Below the pieces are notes generated by a model that did no database searches, was not told where the DNA came from, and saw only the letters and a program-made list of their open reading frames with translations. From Sutterella sp. UBA1442 (GTDB taxonomy: Bacteria; Pseudomonadota; Gammaproteobacteria; Burkholderiales; Burkholderiaceae_F): a stretch of 5,039 nt of DNA. Positions 1 to 5,039 of the stretch are shown here, piece after piece. Numbering within the stretch: the first letter of the stretch is position 1; every line of letters begins with the position of its first letter. The stretch lies in assembly GCA_002329575.1 (NCBI GenBank), contig DCTK01000089.1, positions 1-5,039 of the forward strand, given 5' to 3'. A program made the position numbers and the translations under genes.

Positions 1-11
1 GATAGCTGTAA

Positions 12-39
12 AGCCTGCGACTTCAGTCGCGGGTTGTTT
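12..39 (+). terminator. Probable rho-independent terminator, plus-strand reading
   Basis: The arms at 14-21 and 26-33 pair over 8 bp (one G-U) around a TTCA loop. Two weaker outer pairs are possible, and the stem is followed by TTGTTT at 34-39. The T-rich tail lies on the plus strand, so it would end a plus-strand gene located left of the window. Read on the minus strand the stem is followed only by a short CTTTAC, so it could also weakly stop nikR transcripts, whose stop codon is about 65 bases away. The tail is short of a perfect U tract, hence moderate confidence. Positions 40-101 hold nothing else I can recognise. Confidence 0.55.
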
Positions 40-101
40 ACTGTATGCACCCGAAACCGCCTTCTTCCAGAACAAAGTCGCCCAGAGCTCGAAAATTGTT
101 T

Positions 102-530
102 TTATGGGTGATGGTGCCGATGATTAACAGCATCAATCGGCATACGATGAATACGGCCGTGACGAATTCCAGGTTCGGTCAGGATACCATCGGCCACCGC
201 CATGACTTCCTTGACGTGACCGAACAAAATAACAGTTTCAAGACACTCTTCGTGACTTAAATGCACATGGGTGACGGTATGCACAACGTCGCCATGTTGG
301 TGTTGGTGCTCAACCATCCGAGCCGCCAACTGTCTTTCGTGATGGTTAAATACGTAACTAACGACAGCTGCACAGTGTGCATTACCGTTTTCTTCGAAGC
401 GATCCTCGGCCTCCAAATGTCGAATCATGTCTCGGAAAGCTTCAGATCGGTTTTTATACCCGCGCTTATTGCTCCAGCGATTGAAAAGATCAGCCGTATT
501 ATCAGTCAAAGACAGGGTAATGCGTTGCAT
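102..530 (-). CDS. nikR: Nickel-responsive transcriptional regulator NikR
   Basis: This is a 142-residue cytoplasmic metalloregulator. In the family, nickel binding to the C-terminal ACT-like domain of a tetramer enables the N-terminal ribbon-helix-helix dimers to repress nickel-uptake genes. Residues 1-45 form the ribbon-helix-helix domain: strand MQRITLSL with R3, T5 and S7 at the usual DNA-reading positions, then the RGYKNRSEAFRDMIR helix pair. Residues about 53-132 form the metal domain. H77, H88, H90 and C96 align with the four E. coli ligands H76, H87, H89 and C95, so the site is intact. The start is the ATG at 528-530, with GGAG (537-540) six bases upstream and a TATAAT box beyond it. 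The oddity is the C-terminus, which runs a few residues past the E. coli protein end and finishes NHRHHHP. No nickel transporter, hydrogenase or urease gene is visible in the window, so its targets are elsewhere. The identification is secure. Confidence 0.96.
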   Translation of the reverse strand: MQRITLSLTDNTADLFNRWSNKRGYKNRSEAFRDMIRHLEAEDRFEENGNAHCAAVVSYVFNHHERQLAARMVEHQHQHGDVVHTVTHVHLSHEECLETVILFGHVKEVMAVADGILTEPGIRHGRIHRMPIDAVNHRHHHP

Positions 531-561
531 GGGCGTCTCCGAGAATAACGTTTAAGTCTTG

Positions 562-588
562 ATTATACGTCCCTGGAGATTGAGTCAT
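562..588 (-). promoter_or_regulatory. Probable sigma-70 promoter of nikR
   Basis: Read on the minus strand, positions 567-562 give a perfect TATAAT box. Positions 588-583 read ATGACT, which matches TTGACA at four of six bases but with a short 15-base spacer. Transcription would start near 555, about 25 bases before the nikR start codon, leaving room for the GGAG ribosome site. The -10 box is convincing and the -35 is marginal. I see no GTATGA/TCATAC-type inverted repeat over it, so autoregulation by NikR is not supported from sequence. Confidence 0.5.
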
Positions 589-696
589 TGTGGGTTTTTG
601 GACACACAACAGATCGATAACCTCCCCAAAAATAACACATTCATATCTATATATTGTGGTTTTGAAAATTTTCTGCGCGTTTTTTGATCTAAGCTC

Positions 697-725
697 TTGC
701 ACTTACCTTCATTTGGGCCTAATAT
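697..725 (+). promoter_or_regulatory. Candidate promoter of the permease gene
   Basis: TTGCAC (697-702) and TAATAT (720-725) are separated by exactly 17 bases. They match the consensus boxes at three and four of six positions. The stretch upstream, 625-690, is rich in A and T. A start near 731-733 would fall within the 5' arm of the first leader hairpin, giving an mRNA leader of about 230 bases. The match is weak and the real promoter may lie elsewhere in 600-730. The remaining part of this intergenic region, 591-696, shows no gene or clear binding site. Confidence 0.35.
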
Positions 726-727
726 CG

Positions 728-960
728 CGGTGTCAACCACTAAAACCCTTAAATGTGTTGACCACCGTGCGGGGGAGACAACCCCCGAAGAAAAGCGCAA
801 GGCGGACGTTTGGACGACGAACGCCTTTGAGAAACAAGTTGAGATTGTCGGACTAGCTTCGAAGCGAGTTTGCTCGTCGAAGACAAGATCCTGAGTCCTT
901 GGGTAAGAGCCTGTACCCTCGGTGCTAGAACGCAATGTCAACACTTTGGGGGAAGGCAGT
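728..960 (+). promoter_or_regulatory. Structured 5' leader of the permease mRNA (possible cis-regulatory RNA)
   Basis: There is no credible coding sequence here, but five stem-loops follow one another. (1) 728-740 pairs with 755-767 over about 12 bp with two single-base bulges. (2) CGGGGG 770-775 pairs with CCCCCG 782-787 around AGACAA. (3) AAGGCG 799-804 pairs with CGCCTT 822-827. (4) CTTCGA 857-862 pairs with TCGAAG 877-882, then a two-base bulge, then CGAG 865-868 pairs with CTCG 873-876 around TTTG. (5) GGGTA 901-905 pairs with TACCC 914-918. Two leader segments can also pair with the bases around the ribosome site: GTGTTGAC 755-762 with 937-944, and CCCCCGAA 782-789 with 945-952. This would allow translational switching. 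No U-tract terminator is seen inside the leader. I could not match it to SAM, SAH, cobalamin, TPP or guanidine riboswitch signatures. The hairpins are seen directly; regulation is inference. Confidence 0.4.
948..956 (+). promoter_or_regulatory. Ribosome binding site deciding the permease start
   Basis: GGGGGAAGG lies four bases before the ATG at 961-963. It is the only purine-rich ribosome-site-like run near the start, and it favours 961 over the in-frame GTG at 922, which would add 13 hydrophilic residues absent from related permeases and has no ribosome site of its own. The G run is also the segment that could be masked by the C run at 782-786. Confidence 0.65.
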
Positions 961-2406
961 ATGAACTCCCAAAACACTACGGCGAACAACGAGTCCCAAT
1001 TCCAACGCTCGATGCAATTGCGCCATTTGATTATGTTGAGTCTCGGCGGCGTGATTGGCAGCGGACTCTTTTTCGGTACAGGGCATATCATTGCCAACGT
1101 CGGTGCATTCGGCACTGTGGTGGCTTACTTGATCGGCGCCTTCATGGTCTATTTGATCATGCTCAGTTTAGGTGAATTGTCGGTCGCTCACCCTGATCCC
1201 GGTTCATTCCACGTTTACGCAAGTCGATACATTTCTCCTGCTTCGGGTTATGCCGTGGCATGGTTGTATTGGCTTAACTGGACTGTGACGCTCGGCACGG
1301 CTTTTACCGCCGTGGGCTTTGCCATGCAATATTGGTTCCCGAACGTTCCGGTCTGGGTTTGGTGCATCATTTTCGGATCACTGATTTTCCTTTTGAACGT
1401 GATCGACACACGCTTTTTTGCCGAAAGCGAGTTCTATCTCTCGCTTATCAAGGTCATCACGATTCAAGCGTTCATTATTTTGGGCGCCTGTGCTCTCTTT
1501 GACGTGATCCCCTTTGGTGAAAACGGCTCCCCGGGCCTGACCAACCTTGTGGGCAATGGAGAACTGTTACCTAACGGTATCGCACCGTTACTCTTTACGA
1601 TGGTGACGGTCTGCTTTGCCTATTCGGGTACCGAATTGATCGGGGTGGCTGCCGGTGAAACCAATAGCCCTGAAAAAGTTATTCCCTTGGCCGTTAAAGC
1701 TTCGCTCTTGCGCCTGGTGATCTTCTTCGTGGGAACGGTGTTAATCGTTGCGTTGTTGGTGCCCGCCGAAACGGCTACTGTCTCTAAGAGCCCCTTTATG
1801 ACCGTGTTTGAAGAGCTGGGCATCCCCTATGCGGCTGACATCTTCAACTTTGTCATCATCACGGCAATTCTGTCTTCAGCCAATACCGGTCTTTTTGCTT
1901 CCGGTCGCATGGTCTGGTCACTCGGCCACTCCGGCATGATGCCGGCAGGGTTAGCCAAACTCAATAAGCGCGGCGTCCCCGTCAACGCATTGGCCTTTAG
2001 TATGTTAGGTGGCCTTTTGGCCTTGGCTTCCAGCGTGATGGCTGCAGATACCGTTTTCGTGATCCTTACTTCCATCGTAGGCTTCTCGACCGTTGCAGTG
2101 TGGTTGAGCATCTGCATTGCTCACTACCGTTTCCGCAAGCAATTCTTAGCGAGCGGTCACAGCCTTGATGAGCTCAAATACAAGAGTCCGATGTTCCCCT
2201 TGGTTCCGATCGTAGGCGGTGCGCTCTGCCTGGTGGTCATGATCGGCATGGGGATCGATCCGGACCAACGCGTGGCGCTGTACTGCGGCATTCCCTTTAC
2301 GGTACTCTGCTATGTGATCTATCACATGGCGCAAAAAGTCCGTAAGAATAAGTCGACGGATGAGTCCCAAGGCTCGGGGTCTCCTCGGCAAGCCGTCGCC
2401 AGCTAA
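961..2406 (+). CDS. mmuP: APC-superfamily amino acid permease, MmuP-like (probable S-methylmethionine transporter)
   Basis: This 481-residue inner-membrane transporter has about 12 hydrophobic segments and both ends are probably cytoplasmic. It belongs to the AAT branch of amino acid/proton symporters. Visible signatures are [13 protein letters not shown] (29-41) in the first broken helix, [20 protein letters not shown] (71-90), [19 protein letters not shown] (219-237) at helix 6, and [13 protein letters not shown] (305-317) at helix 8. From memory, E. coli MmuP matches almost word for word in the [13 protein letters not shown] and [14 protein letters not shown] stretches (100-135), and again at [13 protein letters not shown] (287-299). 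Those stretches are the reason for preferring MmuP over other AAT permeases. MmuP imports S-methylmethionine, which the methyltransferase MmuM uses to make methionine. mmuM is not adjacent here, so the substrate remains an inference. The gene appears to stand alone, with its own long leader and terminator. The family call is near certain; the substrate is about two in three. Confidence 0.85.
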   Translation: MNSQNTTANNESQFQRSMQLRHLIMLSLGGVIGSGLFFGTGHIIANVGAFGTVVAYLIGAFMVYLIMLSLGELSVAHPDPGSFHVYASRYISPASGYAVAWLYWLNWTVTLGTAFTAVGFAMQYWFPNVPVWVWCIIFGSLIFLLNVIDTRFFAESEFYLSLIKVITIQAFIILGACALFDVIPFGENGSPGLTNLVGNGELLPNGIAPLLFTMVTVCFAYSGTELIGVAAGETNSPEKVIPLAVKASLLRLVIFFVGTVLIVALLVPAETATVSKSPFMTVFEELGIPYAADIFNFVIITAILSSANTGLFASGRMVWSLGHSGMMPAGLAKLNKRGVPVNALAFSMLGGLLALASSVMAADTVFVILTSIVGFSTVAVWLSICIAHYRFRKQFLASGHSLDELKYKSPMFPLVPIVGGALCLVVMIGMGIDPDQRVALYCGIPFTVLCYVIYHMAQKVRKNKSTDESQGSGSPRQAVAS

Positions 2407-2438
2407 AAAGAAAGCGCTCGAGTGAGCTCCTCGAGCGC
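2404..2438 (-). terminator. Rho-independent terminator of the ftsK-lolA transcript
   Basis: A perfect 9-bp stem pairs GCGCTCGAG (2414-2422) with CTCGAGCGC (2430-2438) around a 7-base loop. On the minus strand it is followed by TTTCTTTTTA (2413-2404), a good U tract. The U tract overlaps the permease stop codon (2404-2406). On the plus strand the stem has no T run after it, so it does not end the permease mRNA, although it would form in its 3' end. It sits 64 bases beyond the lolA stop. Confidence 0.85.
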
Positions 2439-2456
2439 CTGGCCGGTGCCTCTCAC

Positions 2457-2493
2457 AGCCTCGCCCAATCGTCCAAACCGGCGGGGCTTTTTT
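2457..2493 (+). terminator. Rho-independent terminator of the permease gene
   Basis: AGCCTCGCC (2457-2465) pairs with GGCGGGGCT (2480-2488) over 9 bp with one G-U, around a 14-base loop. TTTTTT follows at 2488-2493. The tail is on the plus strand, 87 bases after the permease stop and only 8 bases before the lolA stop codon. The loop is larger than usual but the GC-rich arm plus six T is convincing. Confidence 0.8.
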
Positions 2494-2501
2494 CAGCCTT
2501 T

Positions 2502-3137
2502 TTAAAAGGCACTTTTATCTTCAAGCACTTCGACACCTTTCGGTACCTTGAACTCAAACGAGGAGCCTTGTAGCTTCACATTGCGTTTGACATCACTAAA
2601 AAGAAGATGGGTCTCTTGGCCAAAGTTATCTTTCAGAATCATGGCCGCTGGCAATTGCTTTTTAAACCCGATTCTAACTTCACTAAAGCTCGAGGCAGAA
2701 TCTTTCGGCGTTGCCACTAGCCACGCCAGACCGTCTTTGGAAGCAACATTCTTGACATTAAAGTCTTTTGAGAAATCCGTGCCGCCGAATAAAAGCGATG
2801 CAGGCGTTGCAGGCAGAGCCGATGTTAACGTTTTGACCGTGACCTGAGCGAGCTCCGTGTCGTAGAGCCAAAGCGTCTTGCCGTTAGTCATCATCAACTC
2901 TTCGTAAGGCGTCAGATAATGCCAACGAAATTTCCCCGGTCGCAAGAACGTAAATTCCCCCTCGGAAGCGCCATTAGGCACTGTCGCCCCATCTTTACCC
3001 ACGACAGACTGAGTGAAGCGGCCTGTGGCCGAAGAGGTATTTTCAAGGAAATGCTGTAAATCATCCGTTGCGGCGGCAAAAGCAGAACCGGCCAAACCGA
3101 CAGCCATAACAAGGGCTAAAGTACTAAGCTTTTTCAC
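2502..3137 (-). CDS. lolA: Outer-membrane lipoprotein carrier protein LolA (periplasmic chaperone)
   Basis: This 211-residue precursor encodes LolA, which takes lipoproteins released by the LolCDE ABC transporter and carries them across the periplasm to LolB. Residues 1-21 are a clear Sec signal peptide: KK near the start, a hydrophobic core, then SAFA with cleavage before AATDDL. The mature chain follows the family pattern: an early ATGRFTQSV strand (37-45), FTFLRPGKFRWHY (62-74) containing R66 at the place of the functionally important E. coli mature R43, then TNGKTLWLYD (84-93), and a C-terminal FEFKVPKGVEV (194-204). Length fits the family (E. coli precursor about 203). The start is GTG at 3137-3135. 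An in-frame ATG further upstream would put 35 non-signal residues before the signal peptide and overlap ftsK. GAGGAG (3150-3145) lies 7 bases before GTG, inside the last ftsK codons. One base separates the ftsK stop from this start, so coupled translation is likely. Confidence 0.95.
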   Translation of the reverse strand: MKKLSTLALVMAVGLAGSAFAAATDDLQHFLENTSSATGRFTQSVVGKDGATVPNGASEGEFTFLRPGKFRWHYLTPYEELMMTNGKTLWLYDTELAQVTVKTLTSALPATPASLLFGGTDFSKDFNVKNVASKDGLAWLVATPKDSASSFSEVRIGFKKQLPAAMILKDNFGQETHLLFSDVKRNVKLQGSSFEFKVPKGVEVLEDKSAF

Positions 3138-3138
3138 A

Positions 3139-5039
3139 TTAAAGCTCCTCGTTGTTTCTTGCGTTGATTGTGCGACGACCGCTGGAATCTGCCGGACTGA
3201 CAATACCTTCGGCTTCCAGCTCGTCAACAATATTGGCCGCACGAGGATAACCTACACCTAAGCGTCGTTGTAAGTACGTGACCGAACACTTATTCGAGTC
3301 CAAGATAATGGCCACGGCTTGGTCAAACAAAGGATCTCGTTTGCCGCCGTTTGTGCCTCGAGGCATCTCCATTGTGGGCTCTTCTTCAGGCTCTCCGGCC
3401 AACACATCATCAATGTATTTCGGCTTAGCCATCTGGCGAAGAGCGTCCGTGACTCGCTCAAGTTCCTCGTCAGTCACAAAAGCCCCTTGGATACGCTCCA
3501 ATGCTTGCATGTTTGGCATCTTAAAGAGGAAGTCACCATATCCCAAGAGATTTTCCGCACCGGTTTGATCCAAAATGATTCGACTGTCAGACCCGGTGGC
3601 GACCTGGAAGGCGGCTCGTGTCGGAATATTAGTGCGCAACAGGCCGGAGATCACATCTGCACTCGGTCGTTGTGTTGCCAAAATCAAGTGAATGCCTGCA
3701 GCACGTGCTTTTTGAGCTAGACGGATTAGCGATTCTTCAACGCCCTTCTTATCGACAATCAAGAGATCCGCCAACTCATCAACCACAACAACAATGTAAG
3801 GCAATTCCTCAAGCTCAATGTCTTCACCGGCATTCTTAGCCAACAGATTCATCAAGGGCGCCCCCGCTGCTCGAGCTTCTCTCACACGTGCGTTAAAGCT
3901 TTCAATGTTTCGAACCTTAATGGATTGAGCCAATTTGTAGCGACGCTCCATTTCTTTCACGCACCACTGCAAACCGTGTTTAGCTTCTTCCATTTGATCA
4001 ACCACGGGACAAAGCAAATGAGGAATATCTTCGTAGTAGGCAAATTCCACTTTCTTGGGGTCAACCAAAATGAGGCGCAGTTGCGAGGGTTCGAACTTAT
4101 AGAGTAACGACAAGATCATGCTGTTGACGCCTACCGATTTACCGGAACCCGTGGTCCCGGCGACCAGCAAGTGTGGCATTTTGGCCAAGTCAGCAACAAA
4201 AGGCTCCCCTGTAATGCGTTTACCCAAACATAACGGCAGATTCGCGCGACTCTTAGCAAAGTCTTCAGAGCCTAAAAGCTCAGAAATTTTCACAATTTGG
4301 CGGTGAGGATTAGGCACCTCAATGCCCATGTAGGGGGTATTGGCTACGGTATCGAGCACGCGAACCGAGCGCACGCTTAAAACGCGAGCCAAATCCGACT
4401 CAAGGCTTTTGACGCTGGAGCTTTTTACCCCTTCTGCCAGTTCAATTTCATAGCGCGTCACCACAGGACCGGGACTGGCCGATCTCACCTTCACCTCAAT
4501 ACCGAAAGCGGCTAACTTATTTTCGATAAGGCTACTCATGACACCAAGAGAGGCCGTATCGATTGAGGGAGCGGTATTGGTGGCAGGGTCAAAAAGCCTC
4601 AACGAGGGGCGAATCGGTTGCGTGGAGTCTTCAAACAACGGCTCTTGCTTGGCCTCAAAGGCCACTTCTGACTGCTTCACACGAGCTTGTGCTTTAATCG
4701 CCACGGGGCTTGTCGGATGAGATGCCGTAGTCACTTCCGGCGTAGCGACGGGTTCAGGCGTTTCAGCCAGATCACTTTCCTCGATTTCTTTTTGTACTTG
4801 TTGAGCTCGCTCAGCCTGAGCATTTAACCCCAACTCTTTATCCTGAGCATTTTCCCGACGAGACGAAATGGCATTCACCATTCGTTCAAGACGTGCGCCT
4901 AACTTTTCTGCAACATCAATCCAATGAAAATCAAAAAAGACTGAAACGGCAAAAAGCGTGACAATGAGCATCAAGATTGTTGTACCGATCACGCCGGTCA
5001 TTGGGGTCACATACCCCATTAGTGCTTGACCTAAAAGAT
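3139..5039 (-). CDS. ftsK: DNA translocase FtsK, C-terminal portion (5' end beyond the window)
   Basis: FtsK is a septum-anchored hexameric ATPase that pumps chromosome ends toward the dif site and activates XerCD resolution at division. The frame stays open through the right edge; about 632 codons are visible. Counting from the Met at 5019-5017, which is internal and not the true start: residues about 8-29 are the last membrane helix, and about 35-150 a short charged linker. The alpha/beta motor then follows, with Walker A GTTGSGKS (288-295, positions 4158-4135), Walker B IVVVVDE (409-415, positions 3795-3775), and LATQRPSADVISGLLRTNIPTR (447-468) with the sensor-type Gln. Residues about 562-626 are the winged-helix gamma domain that reads KOPS. 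The linker is far shorter than in E. coli, as in many FtsK proteins of about 770 residues. The gamma recognition helix reads GYPRAANIVDELE, where E. coli has GYNRAAR followed by E at the third contact (see findings). It lies immediately upstream of lolA, with its promoter outside the window. Confidence 0.97.
   Translation of the reverse strand, partial: LLGQALMGYVTPMTGVIGTTILMLIVTLFAVSVFFDFHWIDVAEKLGARLERMVNAISSRRENAQDKELGLNAQAERAQQVQKEIEESDLAETPEPVATPEVTTASHPTSPVAIKAQARVKQSEVAFEAKQEPLFEDSTQPIRPSLRLFDPATNTAPSIDTASLGVMSSLIENKLAAFGIEVKVRSASPGPVVTRYEIELAEGVKSSSVKSLESDLARVLSVRSVRVLDTVANTPYMGIEVPNPHRQIVKISELLGSEDFAKSRANLPLCLGKRITGEPFVADLAKMPHLLVAGTTGSGKSVGVNSMILSLLYKFEPSQLRLILVDPKKVEFAYYEDIPHLLCPVVDQMEEAKHGLQWCVKEMERRYKLAQSIKVRNIESFNARVREARAAGAPLMNLLAKNAGEDIELEELPYIVVVVDELADLLIVDKKGVEESLIRLAQKARAAGIHLILATQRPSADVISGLLRTNIPTRAAFQVATGSDSRIILDQTGAENLLGYGDFLFKMPNMQALERIQGAFVTDEELERVTDALRQMAKPKYIDDVLAGEPEEEPTMEMPRGTNGGKRDPLFDQAVAIILDSNKCSVTYLQRRLGVGYPRAANIVDELEAEGIVSPADSSGRRTINARNNEEL
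3145..3150 (-). promoter_or_regulatory. lolA ribosome binding site within the end of ftsK
   Basis: GAGGAG on the minus strand encodes the two Glu codons of the FtsK C-terminal EEL and stands 7 bases before the GTG start of lolA. An ATG at 3139-3137 overlaps this GTG but is followed at once by TGA, so GTG is the usable start. Confidence 0.8.

Noticed and set aside
531..730. NikR operator between nikR and the permease
   Set aside because: I looked for a GTATGA-spacer-TCATAC-like inverted repeat and found none at a sensible spacing.
697..894. 65-codon plus-strand frame from a TTG in the leader
   Set aside because: The TTG is part of the candidate -35 box, there is no ribosome site, and the product resembles no family I know. 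The stem-loops explain the region better.
728..930. Known SAM, SAH, cobalamin, TPP or guanidine riboswitch
   Set aside because: The diagnostic conserved blocks of these classes are not visible by eye. A covariance search would be decisive.
922..960. Upstream in-frame GTG start for the permease
   Set aside because: It would add 13 residues not seen in related permeases and lacks a ribosome site. The ATG at 961 has GGGGGAAGG before it.
585..1115. Open 176-codon minus-strand frame across the intergenic region and permease 5' end
   Set aside because: It lies over the leader hairpins and antisense to the start of a clear permease, and the translation shows no recognisable family pattern. It also overlaps the nikR promoter.
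2146..2391. Open minus-strand frames antisense to the permease (1620-1823, 1827-2117, 2146-2391)
   Set aside because: They are shadows of the permease frame, with no ribosome sites and low-complexity composition typical of antisense frames.
2496..2510. Short inverted repeat GCCTTTT/AAAAGGC over the lolA stop codon
   Set aside because: Only seven pairs with a one-base centre, mostly A-T. It cannot form a good hairpin loop and is most likely coding sequence by chance.
3138..3242. Upstream in-frame ATG (3242) for lolA
   Set aside because: It would bury the signal peptide behind 35 residues and overlap ftsK by about 100 bases. GTG at 3137 has an ideal ribosome site and starts the signal peptide directly.

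Overview
The window looks like chromosomal core and near-core DNA from a Gram-negative proteobacterium. The strongest clue is the pair ftsK-lolA, packed head to tail on the minus strand, an order conserved in many beta- and gammaproteobacteria. A periplasmic lipoprotein chaperone (LolA) also implies an outer membrane. Base composition is roughly balanced. My best guess is a betaproteobacterium of the Sutterellaceae/Burkholderiales kind, but this is an inference from protein flavour, not something the window proves.

Layout, left to right. Positions 1-101 hold a hairpin terminator and nothing else recognisable. Positions 102-530 (minus) encode NikR, a nickel-responsive ribbon-helix-helix repressor with all four high-affinity nickel ligands and an unusual His-rich C-terminal tail. 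Positions 531-960 are a 430-base divergent intergenic region. It contains a nikR promoter with a perfect TATAAT box, a weaker plus-strand promoter, and a leader of about 230 bases with several stem-loops and possible alternative pairings. Positions 961-2406 (plus) encode a 12-segment APC-superfamily permease most like the S-methylmethionine transporter MmuP; its usual partner mmuM is not in the window. Positions 2407-2501 separate convergent genes and carry two opposed terminators, each placed beyond the other. Positions 2502-3137 (minus) encode LolA from a GTG start. Positions 3139-5039 (minus) encode the C-terminal part of the DNA translocase FtsK, running off the right edge.

How the genes work together. 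ftsK and lolA are almost certainly co-transcribed and translationally coupled (one base between stop and start, with the lolA ribosome site inside the last ftsK codons). They share an envelope/division setting rather than a pathway. nikR and the permease are divergently transcribed and separately regulated as far as can be seen; no convincing NikR operator is visible between them. I see no mobile element, CRISPR array, tRNA or rRNA, and no clearly new multi-gene system. The items most worth a second look are the structured permease leader, the altered KOPS-reading helix of FtsK, the crossed terminators, and the NikR His tail.
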